NCBI GenBank assembly: GCA_964554185.1
Contig: CAZKNJ010000087.1
Coordinates: 1-5,078, forward strand
DNA: 5,078 nt
Direction of reading: 5' to 3'
Source of the DNA: CAZKNJ01 sp964554185
GTDB lineage: Bacteria > 4484-113
A model generated the notes under the pieces. It ran no database searches, had not been told where the DNA came from, and saw nothing but the letters and a program-made list of their open reading frames with translations. Position numbers and translations under genes: made by a program. Within the stretch, counting starts at the first letter, position 1. Each line of letters opens with the position of its first letter. Positions 1 through 4,335 of this stretch are shown one piece after another.

Positions 1-1181
1 AGCCACTCGGCGATGCGGTCGAAGGCGCGGTCAATGTCGCTGTCGGCGCCGCAGAACGTGATGCGCAGGTGCTCCTCGCCGGTGGGCCCGAAGCCCACGC
101 CCGGCGTCGTGGACACGCGGGCCTCCTTCAGCATCCGCATGCAGAACGCCAGCGAGTCCTTGCCCTCCGGATGCAGAATCCGCGGGAAGATGCAGTAGGA
201 GCCCTGCGGGCGCTGGTAGCTGAAGTGCTGCGACAGCCCGTCCAGCCGCTCGCAGACCCGGTCGCGCATCCGCAGGTACTTGGCGGCGAACTCCTTCACG
301 CAGTCCTGCGGGCCGGTGAGCGCCGCCAGCGCCGCGTACTGCGAGACTACCGGCGCGCAGATGGCGCAGCAGTTGTGCGCCTTGTTTATCTGCCCGATGA
401 GGTCCGCGCGCGCGTGCAGATAGCCGATGCGCCAGCCGGTCATGGCGTAAGTTTTGGTGAAGGTGAACACGCTCACGACATTGTTCCTGAATTCCGGCAC
501 CGATGCCAGGCTGAAATGTTTCGCTCCGTCGAAGACGAAGTACTCGTAGGCCTCGTCGGTGATGATCATCAGGCCGCGCTCCAGCGCCAGCTCGCCCAGC
601 GCGCGCAGGTCCTCCTCGGCGAACGCGCTGCCGGTCGGATTAGACGGCGAGCAGAAGACGATGGCGCGCGTACGATCGGTTACCGCCTTACGGAAGGCGT
701 CCACGTCCAGCCGGAATCCCTCCTCCTCGATGGTGGGGACGAACTTCGGGACGCCGGAAAACAGGCGCACTTCCTCCGTGTGCGTGGAGTAGTTGGGCGA
801 CGGGAAGAGCACCTCATCGCCCGGATCGATGACCGCCGCCAGCGCCGCCGTGATGCCCTCAATCGCGCCCACGGTCACCATCACTTCATCAGCGGTGGCG
901 TCAATCCCGTTGTCACGCTTGAGCTTGGCGGCGATGGCTTCGCGCAGCTCCGGCAGCCCCAGGCCGGGCGAATAGCCGCTCACCAGCCCCTTGGCGATGG
1001 CTTCGCGCGCCGCGTCGTTGATATGCTGCGGGGTGCCGGCGAACGGCCGCGCCCAGGAGAGCGAGACCGGGTCCTCCACCTCCCGCGCCAGCGCGCTCAT
1101 CAGGTGGATGTTACTGCGCGGCATCCCGGTGATGCGCCGGGAAAGCCCATAGCCAGCGATTTCTTCGTTCGATGGCGTCAT
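1..1181 (-). CDS. Class I/II PLP-dependent aminotransferase, 3' end cut by window edge
   Basis: This is a fold-type I, PLP-dependent aminotransferase that would move an amino group between an amino acid and a 2-oxo acid in the cytoplasm. I translated it from the ATG at 1181; 393 codons are visible and the frame is still open at base 1. Seen: SPNY at 128-131 (Y131 is the likely ring-stacking residue), SPSNPTG at 178-184 (N181), TDEAY at 208-212 (D209 pairs with the pyridine nitrogen, Y212 with the 3'-OH), FTKTYAMTGWRIGY at 241-254 with K243 as the Schiff-base lysine and R251 as a phosphate ligand, and HLRITF at 371-376 with R373 as the likely carboxylate-binding arginine. The usual S before the lysine is T here. 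Family members are about 390-400 residues, so only a few C-terminal residues are missing. GGGGGA lies six bases before the ATG, and no other in-frame ATG precedes the upstream stop. Substrate (aspartate, aromatic or other) cannot be decided from sequence. Confidence 0.95.
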   Translation of the reverse strand, partial: MTPSNEEIAGYGLSRRITGMPRSNIHLMSALAREVEDPVSLSWARPFAGTPQHINDAAREAIAKGLVSGYSPGLGLPELREAIAAKLKRDNGIDATADEVMVTVGAIEGITAALAAVIDPGDEVLFPSPNYSTHTEEVRLFSGVPKFVPTIEEEGFRLDVDAFRKAVTDRTRAIVFCSPSNPTGSAFAEEDLRALGELALERGLMIITDEAYEYFVFDGAKHFSLASVPEFRNNVVSVFTFTKTYAMTGWRIGYLHARADLIGQINKAHNCCAICAPVVSQYAALAALTGPQDCVKEFAAKYLRMRDRVCERLDGLSQHFSYQRPQGSYCIFPRILHPEGKDSLAFCMRMLKEARVSTTPGVGFGPTGEEHLRITFCGADSDIDRAFDRIAEW

Positions 1182-1243
1182 AGAGAATCCCCCATTGGTG
1201 TCAGCTATACATATTAGTTACCGGCGAAAGGCGAATATTCATT
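1182..1243 (-). promoter_or_regulatory. AT-rich leader of the aminotransferase gene with probable promoter and RBS
   Basis: This stretch is clearly more AT-rich than its surroundings. Read on the minus strand it holds overlapping -10-like words (TAATAT and TATGTATAGC) about 30-40 bases before the ATG, then GGGGGA six bases before the ATG as a plausible Shine-Dalgarno. I found no convincing -35 hexamer at 16-18 bases, so the exact promoter is not fixed. A palindrome GAATATTC (1233-1240) lies further upstream and could be an operator or chance. Confidence 0.35.
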
Positions 1244-1315
1244 TACACGGCTTGAGCAAGCGCTCTTACGGGCGCACAAGTGCGCCGGGAGTTAGCGGGG
1301 CTAAAGCCCCGTGTA
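1244..1315. repeat. Short palindromic (REP/MITE-like) intergenic element A
   Basis: Seven-base perfect terminal inverted repeats, TACACGG (1244-1250) and CCGTGTA (1309-1315), bound 72 bases with two hairpins. The first is GGCGCA/TGCGCC (1271-1276 with 1281-1286, loop CAAG). The second is CGGGGC/GCCCCG (1296-1301 with 1306-1311, loop TAAA). It begins six bases past the 3' end of tRNA-Leu and ends just before the aminotransferase leader. The organisation resembles element B at 3296-3375. The stem next to the tRNA might help end tRNA transcription, but no T-run follows it. No coding capacity is seen. Confidence 0.6.
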
Positions 1316-1321
1316 CGAGAC

Positions 1322-1407
1322 TGGTGCCGAAGGGGGGACTCGAACCCCCACGAGGTTGCCCTCACTAGGTCCTGAACCTAGCGCGTCTGCCATTCCGCCA
1401 CTTCGGC
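1322..1407 (-). tRNA. tRNA-Leu, anticodon CAG, CCA encoded
   Basis: Reading the minus strand, the acceptor stem GCCGAAG pairs with CTTCGGC, followed by discriminator A and an encoded CCA (1322-1324). The D arm has stem GCG/CGC. The anticodon stem CTAGG/CCTAG encloses the loop TTCAGGA, giving anticodon CAG (bases 1374-1372), which reads CUG leucine codons. A long variable arm (GAGG, GCAA, CCTC) marks it as class II, as expected for leucine. The T arm is GGGGG-TTCGAGT-CCCCC. All stems are perfect, so the gene should be functional. It has its own promoter immediately upstream and is flanked by related palindromic repeats at 1244-1315 and 1471-1500. Confidence 0.97.
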
Positions 1408-1420
1408 GTGAAGCCCGAGT

Positions 1421-1449
1421 ATTCTAACATCGCCCGCCGGATGGGGCAA
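1421..1449 (-). promoter_or_regulatory. Promoter of tRNA-Leu (-35 TTGCCC, -10 TAGAAT)
   Basis: On the minus strand TTGCCC (1449-1444, four of six matches to TTGACA) and TAGAAT (1426-1421, five of six matches to TATAAT) are separated by exactly 17 bases. Transcription would start near 1414, about seven bases before the mature tRNA 5' end at 1407. This is a standard housekeeping sigma-factor arrangement. Confidence 0.75.
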
Positions 1450-1470
1450 TACACCCGCGGCAAGGCGTGG

Positions 1471-1500
1471 AAGCGCGCTACGGGCGCATAGAAGTGCGGC
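1471..1500. repeat. Diverged partial copy of element A
   Basis: The word order aagcgc / tacgggcgca / aagtgcg found at 1258-1284 in element A recurs here in the same orientation, with a few substitutions and small indels (aagcgc at 1471, tacgggcgca at 1479-1488, gaagtgcgg at 1491-1499). Only the first-hairpin half of element A is recognisable; the GGGGC/GCCCC hairpin and terminal arm are absent. The copy sits between tRNA-Leu and the stop codon of the membrane-protein gene. Chance is unlikely given the ordered matches, but the divergence makes this less than certain. Confidence 0.5.
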
Positions 1501-1518
1501 TGGCTGAGGCCTAGCCGC
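1496..1518 (-). other. Inverted repeat over the stop codon of the membrane-protein gene
   Basis: GCGGCT (1496-1501) and AGCCGC (1513-1518) are perfect inverted repeats with an 11-base loop, and the right arm overlaps the TAG stop at 1511-1513. A stem here could slow ribosomes or RNA polymerase at the end of the gene. There is no T-run, so it is not a canonical intrinsic terminator. Confidence 0.25.
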
Positions 1519-2050
1519 CAAGCGCGCGGGCTAGAAAGACCGCGAGGAAGCCAACCAGGAATACCAGATGGAAGTAAGCGATGCAAGCTTGCACATGGCT
1601 CGCCGCGAAAAACCACAACGGGTGGACCGGCTTGCGCCTGGAATAGGCCGCTTTGGAGGGATACTTGAAGCCCTCGCCGTCAAAGCCCACAAACAGCTCG
1701 TCGCCCGGCGGCACGGGAGCATCCGAGCCGGTTTCAGCAATCTGCAACGCGCGCTCAATGCCCTTCGCAACGTAGCTTGCGTGGTTCATGACAACCTGGT
1801 GCAGCCAGAGAATCCTCAGCCCAACGATGGATGACACCACCACCAGCAGCGGGAAGAAGGCCTTCAGCCAGCCATGCTGCGGCTCCAACGATGCGTACTG
1901 AATGGCCACGGCGGCGGCGGCAATTGTAGCTACTAAGCCTATGAGCCCCCAGTCCTGGTTCCGGCTGCCTCTCCACCGCTGTTCCCACTGCATGGAATAG
2001 AAGCGCCGAAGCAGCTCCAAGTCCACTCCGGGCGGTATTGTCCCCTGCAT
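1511..2050 (-). CDS. Small three-helix membrane protein of unknown function (179 aa)
   Basis: I do not recognise this family. The 179-residue product has a basic amphipathic N-terminus (RRF at 15-17, RWRGSR at 25-30), then hydrophobic helices at about 34-54 and 62-83, a soluble stretch at about 84-145, and a third helix at about 150-175. Positive charges suggest that the N-terminus and the 84-145 region face the cytoplasm. The soluble part holds an acidic, glycine-rich patch (GDELFVGFDGEGF, 116-128) followed by basic SRRK (137-140). The start at 2050 is chosen because GGAGGTGA lies six bases before it; longer in-frame starts at 2119 and 2080 lack this. It begins 73 bases after the propeller lipoprotein gene, so co-transcription is possible. 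The two-helix-plus-cytoplasmic layout superficially recalls SLATT-type membrane proteins, but I see no decisive motif. Confidence 0.8.
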   Translation of the reverse strand: MQGTIPPGVDLELLRRFYSMQWEQRWRGSRNQDWGLIGLVATIAAAAVAIQYASLEPQHGWLKAFFPLLVVVSSIVGLRILWLHQVVMNHASYVAKGIERALQIAETGSDAPVPPGDELFVGFDGEGFKYPSKAAYSRRKPVHPLWFFAASHVQACIAYFHLVFLVGFLAVFLARALGG

Positions 2051-2065
2051 CGGTGTCACCTCCGT
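2051..2065 (-). promoter_or_regulatory. Strong Shine-Dalgarno (GGAGGTGA) fixing the membrane-protein start
   Basis: The minus strand reads GGAGGTGACACCGATG: a near-perfect complement to the 3' end of 16S rRNA, followed by six bases and the ATG at 2050. It decides the start over the two upstream in-frame ATG codons. It also contrasts with the two genes upstream, which have no Shine-Dalgarno. Confidence 0.85.
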
Positions 2066-2123
2066 TTGTTCCCTGGGCATCAGCCCCGCCAGTAGCTTAC
2101 CACAACCGGCGGCCCGCACGTGG

Positions 2124-3278
2124 TCAGTCGCCGATGGCGTAGAGGCTACCGTTGTAGTTGCCGAAGTACACGGTTCCGTCGGGGCCCAGCGCGGGGCTGG
2201 AGTCGTTCCACGCGCCCGTCTTGAAGCGCCACTTGGTGGTGCCGTCGGGCTTCAGCGCGTAGAAGTAGTCGTTGTTGCTGCCGAAGTAAATCACGCCGTC
2301 GCAGTCCACCGCCGGGCTGGAGTTGATGCCATAGGTGCCCACCGTCTTATAGGCCCACAGCTCCTGGCCCTCGGGGCTGAGGGCGTAGAGCTTCTGGTCG
2401 GCGCTGCCAATGTAGATGGTGCCGTCATCGCCCAGCGCGGGGCTGGAAATCACTGTGCGCTCGGCGGCGAAGGCCCATTTCTCCTTGCCTTCGGGCGAAA
2501 CCGCGTGCACTACGCCGTCCTTGTCGCCGAAGTACACCGTGCCGTCGCAGCCAATGGCGGGGCTGGAGTTGATAATCCCACCCGCGTCGTAGAACCACTT
2601 GAGCGTGCCGTCCGGGTTGAGCGCGTAGAGTTTCTTGTCCTTGCCGGCGGCGTAAACCGTGCCGTCGGGCGCCAGCACCGGCGTGGAGCTGACCTCCCAC
2701 TCGGTGCGGAAGATCCACTTGAGGTCACCGTTGGGATGGAAGGCGTAGACGCGTCCGTCGTCGCTCGCGATGTACACCGCGCCGTCCGGACCGATGGCGG
2801 CGCTAGAGTCCACGCAGGCGCCGGTGGCGTATTCCCAGCGCTTGGTGCCGTCCGGGTTGAGCGCGTAGATGTTTTTGTCGCGGCTGCCGAAGTACACCGT
2901 GCCGTCGGGGCCCACCGCCGGGCTGGAGTAGATATCGCCGCCGGTGGCAAAGCGCCACTTCTCGCTGCCGTCGGGGTTCACCGCGTAGAGGTTGTCGTCG
3001 CAGCTGCCAATGTAGATGGTGCCGTCGGGGGCAACCGCCGGGCTGGAGTAGATGAGCTCGCCGGTGTCGAAGCGCCATTTCACCTGCGGCTTGGACGGGC
3101 CGGAGACGGGGCTGCGGCGGGTGTGCTGCGCGTCGTGGCCGAACATCGTCCAGTACCGCGCGGACACCGTCGCGCTGCCGGGGCAGCGCTCGTCCCCGCC
3201 CTGGTTGCAGGCCACGGCCAGCAGCGCCGCCAGCGCGAGCGCCGCGAGAATGAGCGTGCGACGAATGAGTCCCTGCAT
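2124..3278 (-). CDS. Lipoprotein with eight-bladed PQQ-like beta-propeller (384 aa)
   Basis: This is a predicted outer-surface lipoprotein made almost entirely of PQQ-like propeller blades. The N-terminus (MQGLIRRT, a hydrophobic stretch, then LAVAC) is a lipoprotein signal with lipidated Cys24. A conserved entry segment WTMFGHDAQHT follows at about 43-53. Eight blades then repeat: the blade tryptophans are W68, W108, W148, W188, W228, W268, W308 and W350, exactly 40 residues apart except for a two-residue insertion in blade seven. The blade consensus is KWxFxTG...SSPAxGPDGTVYFGSxDxxLYALNPDGT. No enzymatic domain or haem-binding CxxCH is present, so a binding, scaffold or BamB-like role is more likely than a quinoprotein dehydrogenase; this is inference. 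Five further cysteines (32, 93, 155, 244, 326) are unusual for such proteins. I chose the ATG at 3278 because it gives the signal peptide directly behind a -10 box; the in-frame starts at 3344 and 3332 lie within the upstream repeat element. Confidence 0.92.
   Translation of the reverse strand: MQGLIRRTLILAALALAALLAVACNQGGDERCPGSATVSARYWTMFGHDAQHTRRSPVSGPSKPQVKWRFDTGELIYSSPAVAPDGTIYIGSCDDNLYAVNPDGSEKWRFATGGDIYSSPAVGPDGTVYFGSRDKNIYALNPDGTKRWEYATGACVDSSAAIGPDGAVYIASDDGRVYAFHPNGDLKWIFRTEWEVSSTPVLAPDGTVYAAGKDKKLYALNPDGTLKWFYDAGGIINSSPAIGCDGTVYFGDKDGVVHAVSPEGKEKWAFAAERTVISSPALGDDGTIYIGSADQKLYALSPEGQELWAYKTVGTYGINSSPAVDCDGVIYFGSNNDYFYALKPDGTTKWRFKTGAWNDSSPALGPDGTVYFGNYNGSLYAIGD
2127..3083 (-). repeat. 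Eight tandem ~120-bp repeats encoding the propeller blades
   Basis: The blade-coding units start with their tryptophan codons at 3077, 2957, 2837, 2717, 2597, 2477, 2357 and 2231, giving a strict 120-base period with one 126-base unit. The DNA itself is repetitive: on the plus strand words such as gtgccgtcggg and ggggctggag recur in nearly every unit. Such tandem units can gain or lose blades by recombination. They are coding repeats, not a CRISPR array. Confidence 0.9.
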
Positions 3279-3292
3279 CGGAGGGGATTCTA
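3279..3292 (-). promoter_or_regulatory. Extended -10 box directly before the propeller lipoprotein ATG (probable leaderless mRNA)
   Basis: The minus strand reads TAGAATCCCCTCCGATG, preceded by TGC, so it is an extended -10 (TGCTAGAAT, hexamer at 3292-3287) ending eight bases before the ATG at 3278. Transcription would start at or within two bases of the ATG. No Shine-Dalgarno is present; the intervening bases are C-rich. There is no good -35, which fits an extended -10 promoter. Confidence 0.6.
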
Positions 3293-3295
3293 GCA

Positions 3296-3375
3296 CTGTA
3301 GGGCGCGCACCGGTGGCGCGCCGATGTGTCATGCGTGAAATCAAGAGCGGCGGGGCACGGGTCCCCGCCCTACAG
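3296..3375. repeat. Short palindromic (REP/MITE-like) intergenic element B
   Basis: Perfect ten-base terminal inverted repeats, CTGTAGGGCG (3296-3305) and CGCCCTACAG (3366-3375), bound 80 bases. Inside are two hairpins of matching geometry, each with a seven-base-pair stem and seven-base loop: GGCGCGC/GCGCGCC (3302-3308 with 3316-3322) and GGCGGGG/CCCCGCC (3349-3355 with 3363-3369). The element fills nearly the whole spacer between the GNAT-like and propeller genes. Its right arm contains the GNAT stop codon, and its left end lies four bases from the -10 box of the propeller gene. The stems may also act as a transcription barrier between the two genes. Confidence 0.75.
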
Positions 3376-4314
3376 AAGAAGCTTCTTCCGCTTCCAGCGC
3401 GGCCACCAGAGGCTGCGCCAGACGGAGGCGCCGGGCGAACGCTGCGCGCCCAGCGACTGCATCATTTTCTCGCTGGGCTTGTTGCCCACCATCACGTGGG
3501 CGACCACGATGCCGTGGCGCCTGAGCATGTAGTCAATCTGGAAGGCGGCCAGCGACTGGGCGTAGCCTTTCCGGCGGTGCTCCGGCGGCGTGTAAATCAT
3601 GCCCAGCGTCCCGCCCATATGCGTGCCCGCCCAGCACACCGGCTCGCCCTTCACCTCGCAGACGAAGCTCGGCCCCAGCAGCAGGCACGCCCGCAGGTAG
3701 TCCTTCGCGTCCGGGCCGTACTCCACGCCCTGCATGATGAGCGGCAACAGCTCGTCGCTGCCGTCCAGCGCGCGGCACTTGTGCTTCACCAGCTTGCCGT
3801 AGCGTGGCTTGCCCTCGATGTACCAGGTGCTGGCGTCGCCTGCGCGCGTTTTCCGCTCGCGCTTCGCCGCATCCCACCGGCGCGGCCACCACGGGCGGAA
3901 GCCCGCCTCCACCGCTTCCTGCCAGGCCGCGAAGGCGCCGTGCACGTGGATGTAGGGGCGGCCCTTGCTCCACTTGTCCCAGTACTTGCGCATGTCGCGG
4001 TGGGGCAGTTCCACGCCGGGCGCGGCGCTGGGGACATAGAGGTCAGCCATCGCCTGGCGGTAGCCCGCGCGGCTGGGCGCATAGACGGCATGGTCGGCCC
4101 CGAACTGCACCATCACGTAGCGCGGGCCGGAAGCGTTGACCAGCACCCTCGGCGTCACCGGCAAGTAGTCCACGGCCATGATGCGGCGCAAGCGGCGGTT
4201 GCCTTTCGTCCGCTCCACCCAGGGCTGCCGCCAGTTGTACCACGCGAGGTACCGCACCCCCGGGTCCGGGATCGAGTTGATGGCCTCCTCCGGGTTGGGT
4301 GCCAGCGTCAGCAT
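3370..4314 (-). CDS. GNAT-fold acetyltransferase-like protein with unrecognised N-terminal region (314 aa)
   Basis: The C-terminal third (about residues 214-292) is a GNAT domain that would bind acetyl-CoA and transfer the acetyl group to an amine. Seen: beta strands in PSFVCEVKGEPVCWAG (215-230), then the pyrophosphate-binding motif A, MIYTPPEHRRKGYAQSL (239-255), with the R-R-K-G-Y-A loop (the R/Q-x-x-G-x-A signature), and the motif-B-like VGNKPSEKMMQSLGA (276-290). Residues 1-213 are rich in Trp, Tyr and Arg and match no family I can name; a second, degenerate GNAT half is possible, as in double-GNAT proteins. The protein ends in a basic KRKKLLL tail, and the last leucine codon and TAG stop lie in the arm of element B, so the original C-terminus may have been altered. 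Substrate is unknown. A TATAAT box seven bases before the ATG and the absence of a Shine-Dalgarno suggest a leaderless transcript. Confidence 0.85.
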   Translation of the reverse strand: MLTLAPNPEEAINSIPDPGVRYLAWYNWRQPWVERTKGNRRLRRIMAVDYLPVTPRVLVNASGPRYVMVQFGADHAVYAPSRAGYRQAMADLYVPSAAPGVELPHRDMRKYWDKWSKGRPYIHVHGAFAAWQEAVEAGFRPWWPRRWDAAKRERKTRAGDASTWYIEGKPRYGKLVKHKCRALDGSDELLPLIMQGVEYGPDAKDYLRACLLLGPSFVCEVKGEPVCWAGTHMGGTLGMIYTPPEHRRKGYAQSLAAFQIDYMLRRHGIVVAHVMVGNKPSEKMMQSLGAQRSPGASVWRSLWWPRWKRKKLLL

Positions 4315-4327
4315 CGGGGGGATTATA
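4315..4327 (-). promoter_or_regulatory. Consensus -10 box directly before the GNAT-like ATG (probable leaderless mRNA)
   Basis: The minus strand reads TATAATCCCCCCGATG: a perfect -10 hexamer (4327-4322), seven bases, then the ATG at 4314. The start of transcription would coincide with the start codon. No Shine-Dalgarno is present. I see no good -35 at 16-18 bases. The box begins nine bases after the upstream gene's stop codon, so the GNAT-like gene probably has its own promoter despite the short spacing. Confidence 0.65.
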
Positions 4328-4335
4328 TCGCAGGG

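Noticed and set aside
69..1217. 382-codon open frame on the plus strand
   Set aside because: It lies antisense to the aminotransferase, whose catalytic motifs are intact; its translation is Arg/Ala/Val-rich low-information sequence typical of GC-rich shadows.
1296..1311. Intrinsic terminator of tRNA-Leu
   Set aside because: The CGGGGC/GCCCCG stem is well placed but is not followed by a T-run on the minus strand, so I list it only as part of element A.
1258..1500. Attachment sites of an integrative element at tRNA-Leu
   Set aside because: The repeated blocks lie outside the tRNA, are diverged, and enclose only the tRNA and its promoter; there is no integrase and no duplicated tRNA 3' end.
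2051..2119. 23-residue extension of the membrane protein
   Set aside because: The GGAGGTGA six bases before 2050 fixes the shorter start; the extension has no ribosome binding site and reaches almost to the upstream stop codon.
2127..3083. CRISPR-like array
   Set aside because: The 120-base tandem units are continuous protein-coding repeats with conserved propeller residues and no repeat-spacer structure.
2124..3278. PQQ-dependent alcohol or glucose dehydrogenase
   Set aside because: The protein is too short, has no haem site or visible PQQ/metal-ligand signature, and consists only of short uniform blades behind a lipobox.
2505..3293. 262-codon open frame on the plus strand
   Set aside because: It mirrors the propeller repeats (periodic Val/His/Arg words), so it is a shadow of the tandem coding units.
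3279..3344. 22-residue N-terminal extension of the propeller lipoprotein
   Set aside because: It would start within element B and put non-hydrophobic residues before the signal peptide; the ATG at 3278 fits the lipoprotein signal and -10 box.
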